Shown piece after piece: positions 13,928-21,430 of a stretch of 41,889 nucleotides of DNA; the stretch's first letter is position 1; each line of letters begins with the position of its first letter. The position numbers were made by a program, and so were the translations under genes. The stretch covers positions 1 to 41,889 of the forward strand of contig SVTS01000016.1 in NCBI GenBank assembly GCA_015063645.1, given 5' to 3'. The notes below the pieces were generated by a model. The model made no database searches, was not told where the DNA came from, and saw nothing but the letters and a program-made list of their open reading frames with translations. The stretch is from Oscillospiraceae bacterium. GTDB taxonomy: Bacteria; Bacillota; Clostridia; Oscillospirales; CAG-272.

Positions 13928-16900
13928 TTACTGCACCTCACCGGCATCCAGAATGCCTGCAGGGCGGAGCACATAACTGTCGGTCCAGCCGGGCGTGCCG
14001 TGGGTACGCCAGCTGTTGGGGCCCCAGTACACATAACCCGGGCAGCAGTTGTGTACAGCACCGAATCCGTTGACGCGCGTGCCGTAGAGGCGGATGTCGA
14101 TCTTATGCGTGCCGACGCTCAGCTTGCCCAGCGATACGCAGTAGGGCGGATACGGGCAGAGCATCTCTTCGCCGCCGTCCACCGTTACGGAGAACAGCGC
14201 ACCGCCGAAGCGTGCACAGCGGAGAATGCGCTCCACGCCGCCTTCCTTTTCGTCCAGCGTGCAGTGATAGACGATGTTGCCGGTGTAGAACGGCAGGGTC
14301 TGCGTCGTGATATCGCCGAAGGCAAGGGTATCGGCGCGCTTGACGATGCATGCATGCGCACCGGTCAGGCGGACACCGAAATCACCAAGCAGGTAGCACC
14401 ACTCGGTGCAGCTGCGGAGCGTGAAGGGCTGCTCAATCTCGATCACGGATTTTCCTGCGGGAATCTCGGGCAGGACGACGGTCTGCAGGCATTTATCCAC
14501 ATACCATCCGTCCGCGACGGCGGCAACTGCCGCGCCGTTCAGCGTGATCTTTGTCTCGCAGGGCATCTCCAGCGCCAGCTTCGCACCGCTGACGGGAATC
14601 TCGGACTGGATGGTGAAACGGCGTTTTACCGTATGCGGCGGCAGATTCCGGATCTCCTCCGGAACGGGAACCCACGGCTGTACGTTGCGCTGACCCTGAT
14701 GCTCACGGAAATAGCGGGCACGGCCGATGTCGGAGATCAGCAGGGAGTCGATTTCTTCCGCATACTCTTCACCGTCAAAGGCAAAGGCGGCGCGGTCCAG
14801 CAGCAGAGCGTTGGGCTCTTCCAGTGTATAGGATACAGGATCCGCCAGCTTCACGGGCAGTTTGACTAACTTGCCGGTTATTTTGGAGCTTGCGGCGGTG
14901 ATATCCGGAGCCGGACCGGGCACAGGACGCTTGTAGCCGTCGCCGGCGACAGCGGTATCCTCACCCGCATAGGGGGTCAGATACAGAAGCAGGCTGTCTG
15001 CCGCATAGAATCTGCGTTCCAGAACGGTGTAATTGCCGCTGATCTTATGAGCAGGCGTACGGATGGCACCGGTGAGGGTATCGTACTCCTTGACAGTCCA
15101 TCTGCCTTTCAGGCGGATGCGGATGTTTTCGTTTGTCAGGCCGGGCATATACAGCGACTTGTTTTCCACAGGTTTGCCGTGGCAGAAGAATATCCACTTG
15201 CCCTCGCCGTCATCGCGGACCTGGTGCAGGAAGTTGCCCGCACGGGAGGCGGTTCCCAGATCCAGCAGTTCCGCAAAGCGGTAGGGGGACAGCGCATCGA
15301 CAAGCGCGTTGTAATCCACGTCCAGCTGTGTCCATTTTCCGGCGGCAGTCAGCACGTCGGAGGAGGGAATCGCATCCACCATATAGGGCGGCGTACCGAG
15401 GACGATCACCTGACCGCCGGCTTCGGCGAATGCTTTCAGCCGATCCAGCGTCGTGCGGCGCATGGTCTCCATGACCGGGACGACAACCACGTCATACGCC
15501 ATCTCGCCGACCTTGAGCGGATTGCCTGCCGTCTCACACTGGGAGGGCAGCAGGGATTCGGAGATGAAGTCGAAATCCAGCCCGCCGTAGAGGAGGGAGG
15601 AGGTCAGCGTCTGGAACTGATTATCCAGATAATCGCGGATAGCGGTGGTCTTGTCGCTGGGACCGCAGTGAAGCCAGTAGGATTCCACGGGATGGATCAC
15701 ACCGATGCGGACAGAAGGTTTTCCGCGCGTAAGGGCGGTATTCAGGCGGGCGAAGTGATCCTCCACCGCGCTGTATTTCTTATACCACGGGGACTGATAG
15801 CCGATGGAAGCGGGATAGTCGCGCTTTGCCTCACCGTTCATGGAAACCCATGTCAGATGATGCACGCGGACGGTCACACCCAGTGCCGCCTGCCAGTCAC
15901 CCTGCTCCTTGTGGGAGCGGAAATCGTAATCCCAGCCGGTAACGCCGTACAACTCGGAGAGCATGCCCTCGCGGCCGTACTGATGGACGGCGGACTGGGT
16001 CTGCTTGGCGGTAGTCAGCTCCACACGGGCGCAGAGCATATCGATACCCGGCAGCTGGAAGCCGCGGTAAGCGCGCATTGCCTCGCCGATGGCGGCACTC
16101 TGGGAGCGGAGCGTGGGCTCCTCCATCATGTGACCGGTGAACGCAATGCCGTGCTCCTCGCACCATGCGCCGACCTGATCACCGAAGGCGGCGGTGAAAC
16201 GTTCGCACAGGTGATCCGCATAGCGATAACGGGCAGCGGACAGATTTCCGGCAGGCAACTCCCACACCAGCTCCGGCAGTTTTGCAAGAAGGGATTCGCC
16301 GTAAGCGGCGGTGTATGTTTCATCAAAATCGTCTGTCCAGGGGAAAGACACGGCGCCGCGCTCCGTGGAGATGCGGTAGAACTGGCGGCGGGCAAACTGC
16401 GGCTCATCGGTGAAGATGGCGGGAATGGTTTTGCCGAATTCATCGCCGACCACTTCCGCGTAGCGGTCATAGGTAACCTCGATGAATTTCTTCACAGCGG
16501 CGGGGCTCAGCGTATCCAGATACGCCTCGTTGTTGTACCATGCGGCATCGCCTGCCACGCGGACGAAGCAGTAGAAATCCGCTCCCTCGGCACCGACGGG
16601 CAGCTTCTCATAGGAAGAGAGGAAACCCTCCTCATCCAGAACCACGCGGAAAGAAGCGATCATATAGCCGTGAGGCTTCTCACCGCGATCCAGAGCGGCA
16701 TTGAAAACGTCACGGTCCGCAAGGATCTTCGCATCCTTCACACGGGGATCGGCGGCGTCGATCCAGAGGGTACGCTGACGCCAGCGGTAATCCTTTGTGA
16801 TAATGCCGCCGGCGGCGCCGGAGGGCCAGCGGTCCTCATCATACAGCCAGCAGAGCATATTCTCTTTTTTCGCCTTTTCACAGCAGGCGGTGACAAGGCT

Positions 16901-17119
16901 CATAAAATCATCGGAAAGATAGGAAGTTGCCATGCCGGAGCGGGAGTGCATATGGAAACCGCCGATACCCATCTCCTTGAAGATGTCGATCTGTCTTTCC
17001 AGCTCTTCCTTTTCCAGTTTGGTATTCCATGCCCAGAAGGGCGCGCCGCGGTATTCCGCGCCGGGATTTGCGAACAATTCGGGCGTCAGAGACGCAGCGG
17101 TACTCTGTTTATACAGCAT
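13928..17119 (-). CDS. GH106-like glycoside hydrolase (probable alpha-L-rhamnosidase)
   Basis: 1063 aa, AAGGAG before the ATG. The N-terminus matches large GH106-type proteins: AEYRGAPFWAWN, LERQIDIFKEMGIGGFHMHS, then LCWLYDEDRWPSGAAGG. The middle has an alpha/beta barrel region with GKTIPAIFTDEPQF and HGIAFTGHMMEEPTL, where the Glu residues are candidate catalytic groups. The C-terminal 300 residues are beta-sandwich-like. No signal peptide is present, so it probably acts inside on imported oligosaccharides. GH106 members cut alpha-L-rhamnose from pectic or other glycans; actual specificity is unproven. It lies downstream of the HAD gene, about 130 nt apart. Confidence 0.85.
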   Translation of the reverse strand: MLYKQSTAASLTPELFANPGAEYRGAPFWAWNTKLEKEELERQIDIFKEMGIGGFHMHSRSGMATSYLSDDFMSLVTACCEKAKKENMLCWLYDEDRWPSGAAGGIITKDYRWRQRTLWIDAADPRVKDAKILADRDVFNAALDRGEKPHGYMIASFRVVLDEEGFLSSYEKLPVGAEGADFYCFVRVAGDAAWYNNEAYLDTLSPAAVKKFIEVTYDRYAEVVGDEFGKTIPAIFTDEPQFARRQFYRISTERGAVSFPWTDDFDETYTAAYGESLLAKLPELVWELPAGNLSAARYRYADHLCERFTAAFGDQVGAWCEEHGIAFTGHMMEEPTLRSQSAAIGEAMRAYRGFQLPGIDMLCARVELTTAKQTQSAVHQYGREGMLSELYGVTGWDYDFRSHKEQGDWQAALGVTVRVHHLTWVSMNGEAKRDYPASIGYQSPWYKKYSAVEDHFARLNTALTRGKPSVRIGVIHPVESYWLHCGPSDKTTAIRDYLDNQFQTLTSSLLYGGLDFDFISESLLPSQCETAGNPLKVGEMAYDVVVVPVMETMRRTTLDRLKAFAEAGGQVIVLGTPPYMVDAIPSSDVLTAAGKWTQLDVDYNALVDALSPYRFAELLDLGTASRAGNFLHQVRDDGEGKWIFFCHGKPVENKSLYMPGLTNENIRIRLKGRWTVKEYDTLTGAIRTPAHKISGNYTVLERRFYAADSLLLYLTPYAGEDTAVAGDGYKRPVPGPAPDITAASSKITGKLVKLPVKLADPVSYTLEEPNALLLDRAAFAFDGEEYAEEIDSLLISDIGRARYFREHQGQRNVQPWVPVPEEIRNLPPHTVKRRFTIQSEIPVSGAKLALEMPCETKITLNGAAVAAVADGWYVDKCLQTVVLPEIPAGKSVIEIEQPFTLRSCTEWCYLLGDFGVRLTGAHACIVKRADTLAFGDITTQTLPFYTGNIVYHCTLDEKEGGVERILRCARFGGALFSVTVDGGEEMLCPYPPYCVSLGKLSVGTHKIDIRLYGTRVNGFGAVHNCCPGYVYWGPNSWRTHGTPGWTDSYVLRPAGILDAGEVQ

Positions 17120-17149
17120 AGTGGATCTCCTTTTGGTATGTAAAATTAT

Positions 17150-17176
17150 AAGGGGGTGCAGGGGGATCCCCCCCTT
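17150..17176. repeat. G/C-run hairpin between HAD and GH106 genes
   Basis: AAGGGGGTGCA followed by GGGGGATCCCCCCCTT can fold into a strong hairpin. It resembles the outer hairpins of the multi-hairpin intergenic elements but lacks their central stem. A second hairpin GGGACG/CGTCCC lies near 17208-17229. Confidence 0.5.
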
Positions 17177-17251
17177 GGACTAACGTACGTTTTTTACTTT
17201 ATGTAACGGGACGTCGATGGCGCCGTCCCCTACGGGAATGTGGAGGATTCC

Positions 17252-17920
17252 TCACAGAACACGCAGCACATCCATCGGTTCCGCAAGGCATGCAAACTCC
17301 GGCTGTTCTCGAATCGGGGACGGCATGGCACTGATGTACCACAGAGCGCGCTGCGGCTTCATGCCCGCCTCAGCGGCACCGTACAGTTCCCGGCTGCCTC
17401 CGTCGCCGATAAAGAGGCACTCCTCACACGAAACATGCAGTGATTCGGCGGCAAGTTCATAGATCCTGCGCTCCGGTTTGCACACGCCCGTTTCGTGGGA
17501 GAGAATAATCGCATCCATAAACGGCGCGAGAACACTTCCTCTTACGGCTTCCACTTCCTCATCGGAACAGTTGGACAATATCGCCGTGCGGTATCCGCGC
17601 TCTTTCAGCACGGCAAGCATCGGCAGAATATCCGGATGCAGGTCCGCAAAGCACGCGGCTTTGGTCGCCCGCCGTTTTTCCGTCACCCGACGGACCGCCT
17701 CCTCCGATACATCCGCACCGACAGTGCGGCAGACGGAGAGCAGACTCTCCTCATAGGTAATCTGCCCGCGGTACTGTGCCTCATGCAGAAGTTCCATTTC
17801 GGCGGAAAACGCTTCATACGGCACGCCCAGCATGGCGGCAGTTTTCCGTTTGGTCAGCTTTTCGTGCCCCCATTCGGTGACAAGAGTCTCAAACAGATCG
17901 AAGATCACGGCTCGGATCAT
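17252..17920 (-). CDS. HAD-family hydrolase (phosphatase-like)
   Basis: 222 aa. HAD motifs are visible in order: motif I VIFDLFETLV, where the usual DxDxT/V becomes DLFET; motif II AILSNCSDEE; motif III region ETGVCKPERRIYELA with Lys; motif IV LFIGDGGSRELYGAAEAG. The cap is helical (type IA subfamily). Such enzymes dephosphorylate small sugars or nucleotides. In motif I the second Asp of DxD is replaced by Phe, so it may act on other substrates or be a weak phosphatase. The start overlaps the YczE-like gene's stop (ATGA), so it is part of the mgsA operon. Confidence 0.88.
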   Translation of the reverse strand: MIRAVIFDLFETLVTEWGHEKLTKRKTAAMLGVPYEAFSAEMELLHEAQYRGQITYEESLLSVCRTVGADVSEEAVRRVTEKRRATKAACFADLHPDILPMLAVLKERGYRTAILSNCSDEEVEAVRGSVLAPFMDAIILSHETGVCKPERRIYELAAESLHVSCEECLFIGDGGSRELYGAAEAGMKPQRALWYISAMPSPIREQPEFACLAEPMDVLRVL

Positions 17921-18558
17921 GCTTCCAGCTTCCTTTCGATAAACCGTTTTACGGAACTGAGGATCGGGGCGATAAAGAACGCCATCACAGCGGTAACAAT
18001 GCCGATATCCGCGCCGGTGAGAAATCCGCCCAGCACGCAGAGCAGATCGATCGTCAGACGCACAGCAGTAAAAGGCAGACGAGGAAACGCCTCAGCAATG
18101 ATATGCGGCAAGGCATCAAAGGGGGACATCCCCACATCCGCCGCCATATAGCATGCGGCGGCAATGACGAACATTGCCAGCACGGGGAACACAATGGACC
18201 AGCGCACTGCCGGCACAAGGAAAATCCCCTCGGGGAGAAGAATCCCCCAGATCCAGCGGAAGAAATCACTGATGTATCCGACGCAGATCATATTGGCGAG
18301 GGTGCCGAAGCTGATGTATTTCCTGCCGCGCCAGAGTGTCAGCAGGAAGAGGATGCTGTGGACGATCACCACGGTGGTGCCGTGGCTCAGTCCCAGAACG
18401 CCTGCCACACCAAGAAAGCAGGTATTGAACGGATCGGAACCGAGGCGCAGTTCCACAAGAAACGAGAGAAAGAATCCCATGAAGAACACGCCTGCCGCCA
18501 TGATGATCATCCGTGCCCGGAAGCGTGGGATTCGGGTGGAAAACATAGCTCCGTTCAC
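17917..18558 (-). CDS. YczE/YyaS/YitT-like membrane protein
   Basis: 213 aa with five or six membrane segments (MIIMAAGVFFMGFFLSFLVE, VVIVHSILFLLTLW, FLVPAVRWSIVFPVLAMFVIAA, ADIGIVTAVMAFF). The family signatures GSDPFNTCFLGVAG and ADVGMSPFDALPHIIAE are present, two copies of the G(S/M)(D/S)PF loop. Function of the family is unclear. Both ends overlap neighbouring genes by four bases (ATGA), so it is coexpressed with the beta-helix and HAD genes. Confidence 0.85.
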   Translation of the reverse strand: MNGAMFSTRIPRFRARMIIMAAGVFFMGFFLSFLVELRLGSDPFNTCFLGVAGVLGLSHGTTVVIVHSILFLLTLWRGRKYISFGTLANMICVGYISDFFRWIWGILLPEGIFLVPAVRWSIVFPVLAMFVIAAACYMAADVGMSPFDALPHIIAEAFPRLPFTAVRLTIDLLCVLGGFLTGADIGIVTAVMAFFIAPILSSVKRFIERKLEA

Positions 18559-19589
18559 TCTTTTGAGGCGGAGCCGATGTTGCCTGTCGTGACAATGTTT
18601 TTGCAGTCGTCCGCAATGTCAATCAGCGTCTCCGTTGCACCGCGGTGCATGGCGTTGGAGGAGATAATGCACTCCTCGCTTGCGCGGATAATGATGCCGT
18701 TTTGCGGACAGCGGCTGTGATCGTGATAATCCTCGTCCTTGCCGCCGACGAAGGTATTGCCCGTGATGGAGAGATTGCGGCATTTTTCCAGCAGCATATG
18801 ACTGCTGTCATCGTCTTTCTGTCCCACGCCGCTGCGGTAGAATACGTTGCCGGATACGGCAAGGTTATTGCCGTTTGTCATGCGCATGGCGACGCCGTAG
18901 GTGCAGTCGAAATAGTTGCCGGTGATGTTCCAGCAATCGGAGCAGGCAGAGATGATGCCGGCGATATCGTTGCACTCGATGCGGTTGCCCGTAAGGGTGA
19001 GAGAGGATGCGTAGGGCGTGCTGCGCAGACCGCCCTTCTTGTTGGCGGAGAACCAGTTGTCAAGAATAAATCCGTCCCATCCGTCGATGAACAGTCCCGC
19101 GCCGCTGTTATAACAGAGCATATTGTGCCGCACGGAGAAGCACCAGCCGTGGGAGAGATGGATGGCATCGCCGGAGAAATTGCCGATGCGGCAGTCGTCA
19201 ATGGAGGGGGTGTCCTCCTCTTCCCCGCCGTTGTATTTATCCCAGTGCAGATAAATACCGTGGACATTCTCGCCCAGATCACGGCCGTTGAGACTCATGC
19301 CGGAGATAGCGACGCCGAACGCGCCGGTGATATCCAGCATACAGCCCTCCGAGGCATCCCGCAGGATGAATTCGGACGTACCGAAGGAGGTAAAGGACCA
19401 GCCGCTTCTGCCTTCCAGACGGACACCGCGCTCCAGCTTGATTCTTCCCGTCACATAGCGTCCCGGAGGGACGGCGATCACGCCGCGGCATTTCCCCGCT
19501 TCGGCGGCGGCAGCACGGATGGCTTCGGTATCGTCGGCAACACCGTCGCCGACAGCGCCGAATTCTCTTATATCAAAAACATTCTGCAT
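18555..19589 (-). CDS. Pectate-lyase-superfamily beta-helix protein
   Basis: 344 aa from ATG 19589 (GAGGT upstream); the extra 47 residues in the ORF track have no ribosome site. It starts with the Pectate_lyase_3 signature FDIREFGAVGDGVADDTEAI and VIAVPPGRYVTGRI, then shows repeated N-[IV]-x-x-x-x-G-N rungs (WNITGNYFD, LAVSGNVFY, LSITGNTFVGG). No signal peptide or membrane segment, so it is probably cytoplasmic. It may be a glycosidase or lyase acting on short pectic or other oligosaccharides. The operon partner is methylglyoxal synthase. Confidence 0.85.
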   Translation of the reverse strand: MQNVFDIREFGAVGDGVADDTEAIRAAAAEAGKCRGVIAVPPGRYVTGRIKLERGVRLEGRSGWSFTSFGTSEFILRDASEGCMLDITGAFGVAISGMSLNGRDLGENVHGIYLHWDKYNGGEEEDTPSIDDCRIGNFSGDAIHLSHGWCFSVRHNMLCYNSGAGLFIDGWDGFILDNWFSANKKGGLRSTPYASSLTLTGNRIECNDIAGIISACSDCWNITGNYFDCTYGVAMRMTNGNNLAVSGNVFYRSGVGQKDDDSSHMLLEKCRNLSITGNTFVGGKDEDYHDHSRCPQNGIIIRASEECIISSNAMHRGATETLIDIADDCKNIVTTGNIGSASKE

Positions 19590-19645
19590 AGCTGTATACC
19601 TCGTATCAGTGAAATATGATTTGTCAGGGGATTTTCCCGCGGCGC

Positions 19646-20020
19646 TCAGATCGCCTTTTCGCGCAGAGCACGGAACATGATTTCCGCGGAGCGGGCATTG
19701 GTAGCAAGAGGTATGGACTGCACGTCGCACAGGCGGAGCAGTGCGGAGACATCCGGCTCGTGAGGCTGTGCGGTCAGCGGATCACGCAGGAAAATAACCA
19801 GATCCATTTTTCCCTCGGCGATCATGGAGCCGATCTGCTGGTCACCGCCCAGAGGACCGCTCTTCATACGGGTGATGGGCAGAGCCGTTTCCCCCATGAC
19901 CAGAGTACCGGTAGTACCGGTAGCGAAGAGTTCATGCTCGGCGAGAACATCGCGGTAGCGGACTGCCAGAGCGATCATATCATCCTTTTTCTTATCGTGT
20001 GCGATCAGGGCTATTCTCAT
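19646..20020 (-). CDS. mgsA: Methylglyoxal synthase
   Basis: 124 aa from ATG 20020 with GGAGGT; the 75 extra residues in the ORF track are leader. It has the family motifs [37 protein letters not shown] and [17 protein letters not shown]. The Asp in GGDQQ and the one in RDPL are the conserved catalytic and phosphate-site residues. The enzyme turns dihydroxyacetone phosphate into methylglyoxal, a bypass that relieves triose-phosphate build-up. DHAP is formed during rhamnose and fucose breakdown, which fits the sugar genes around it. The operon runs mgsA, beta-helix, YczE-like, HAD. Confidence 0.96.
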   Translation of the reverse strand: MRIALIAHDKKKDDMIALAVRYRDVLAEHELFATGTTGTLVMGETALPITRMKSGPLGGDQQIGSMIAEGKMDLVIFLRDPLTAQPHEPDVSALLRLCDVQSIPLATNARSAEIMFRALREKAI

Positions 20021-20037
20021 AGAATACCTCCGTGGGT

Positions 20038-20069
20038 AGAATATATGTTGATTAGAATATATGTTGATT
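20038..20069. repeat. 16-bp perfect tandem duplication in the mgsA leader
   Basis: AGAATATATGTTGATT occurs twice in direct succession just downstream of the mgsA promoter. It may be a slippage duplication or an operator pair. Confidence 0.85.
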
Positions 20070-20095
20070 ATATCATATCGGAACGTATTTCGCAA
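20067..20095 (-). promoter_or_regulatory. Promoter of the mgsA operon
   Basis: Minus strand TTGCGA, 17-nt spacer, TATAAT. The -10 element borders the tandem duplication. The 20096-20245 stretch up to the divergent promoter shows no gene. Confidence 0.75.
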
Positions 20096-20245
20096 GATAC
20101 TTTCGGAATATTTTACCGGAATCGCGCCGGAGATGTCCGTGCTGCACAGGAAAAGGCAAAAAAGGCATCGAAAAGTCTGTTTTTCAGAAGATCCCCCTGT
20201 ATAAACAGCATAAAAACAACCACGCATCTTTGTTGGAAACGCCAA

Positions 20246-20274
20246 TTGATTTGTATTTTATTTTGTGATACACT
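20246..20274 (+). promoter_or_regulatory. Promoter of the secreted LamG-like protein
   Basis: TTGATT, 17-nt spacer, TACACT. Confidence 0.6.
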
Positions 20275-20364
20275 ATATATTACCATGGAAATGTGGTTTT
20301 TCATCGCAGCAGATACCGCTGTACTCTCCGAAATCTTTATTTGTCGCTATGAAAGGAACTTCTC

Positions 20365-21333
20365 ATGAAAAAGAAAACTATTCTCTCCCTTTGCAGTGCC
20401 GCTCTCTGCGCGGCTATGCTTGCTCTGCCTGCATCCGCCGAGGTGCTGATCAAGGCAGGGACAGTCCCTTCCTCTCTTCCCGCAGGCACGCTGATCTATC
20501 AGGAAGATTTTGAAGGCATCACCGAAAAGGATTCCGCCAAGGCTCTGAAGGCACTGGGATACACCGCCGCAGAGGGCACTACTGCCAAGTATTCGGTAGA
20601 AAACGGCGTTTTCTCCGCAAAAAACAACGCAGACGGTGCTTCCGATTCTTATCTGACGATCGTACCCGAATCCATCATGAAGGAATTTTCCAAGCGTGAT
20701 TTTACGGTTCAGTATGATCTGATTTACCGCGGTGCCGCAAACCTGACCCGTTATGCCGCTGTAATCACCCACTTCAACGGTGGATATAAGTACTACTGCC
20801 CCTATCTCCGTATCGGCGGCGAGGGCTATCTCTCCATCCACAGCGACGATATCTGGAAGAACCTCAGTGCCACAGACTGCATCATGAGCTCCAAGAACGA
20901 AAACTCCGCCATTACCAAGCTGTTCGGTGAAAAGTATGATGCTTCCAAGGCACAGTGGCAGGATCGCAAGGTCACCATACGTATCGAGATGAATCTGGAA
21001 AAGGGTCCGCAGGTATTCATGAACGATGTTCTCGTTGCTGAAATGGCAGCCAATCAGGATCTGTGGGGCAGCCTGACCTCCTCCGCTGTCGGCATCAAGA
21101 TCGGCAAGCTGGTTGATGCCGATCTCGATAACATCATGGTCTGGACCGGTCTGTCCGACGATCCCATCAAGCCGGCTCCCGAAACGACCGCCGCATCCAC
21201 CACCGCTGCTACATCCAAGGCTCCCGCTGTAAAGCCCACCGCTCCTCAGACCTTTGATATGAGCGTTGTTCTGGCAGCTGCCGCCGCCGTATCCGCCGCT
21301 GCAGGTACGGTTGTATACAGAAAGAAGAAATAA
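20365..21333 (+). CDS. Secreted, C-terminally anchored LamG-like protein
   Basis: 322 aa. Signal peptide KKKTILSLCSAALCAAMLALPASA, then a jelly-roll-like domain (IYQEDFEG; FTVQYDLIYRGAANLTRYAA; KVTIRIEMN; VFMNDVLVAE; VGIKIGKLVDADLDNIMVW) resembling DUF1080 or LamG carbohydrate-binding folds. A Thr/Ala/Pro-rich linker leads to APQTFD, a hydrophobic helix and YRKKK. The tail has the layout of a sortase sorting signal, with TFD in place of TG. The same tail occurs in the 35638-36309 protein. It is probably a surface protein that binds or displays carbohydrate. AAAGGAAC precedes the ATG. Confidence 0.75.
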   Translation: MKKKTILSLCSAALCAAMLALPASAEVLIKAGTVPSSLPAGTLIYQEDFEGITEKDSAKALKALGYTAAEGTTAKYSVENGVFSAKNNADGASDSYLTIVPESIMKEFSKRDFTVQYDLIYRGAANLTRYAAVITHFNGGYKYYCPYLRIGGEGYLSIHSDDIWKNLSATDCIMSSKNENSAITKLFGEKYDASKAQWQDRKVTIRIEMNLEKGPQVFMNDVLVAEMAANQDLWGSLTSSAVGIKIGKLVDADLDNIMVWTGLSDDPIKPAPETTAASTTAATSKAPAVKPTAPQTFDMSVVLAAAAAVSAAAGTVVYRKKK

Positions 21334-21387
21334 TCCCTGATGACATGCGGCTCCGGAGAGTACGGCAGCAGCTGTGACGTATCCCAT

Positions 21388-21430
21388 AAAAATACCGCAG
21401 AGCAAACATTGTTTGCCCTGCGGTATTTTT
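21388..21430. terminator. Bidirectional terminator
   Basis: AAAAATACCGCAG ... CTGCGGTATTTTT with an inner GCAAAC/GTTTGC stem, between convergent genes. It reaches the first base of the stop codon of the 813-aa gene. Confidence 0.9.

Noticed and set aside
15047-17143. 698-aa plus-strand ORF
   Set aside because: Antisense shadow of the GH106-like gene; composition is typical of a complementary GC-rich frame.
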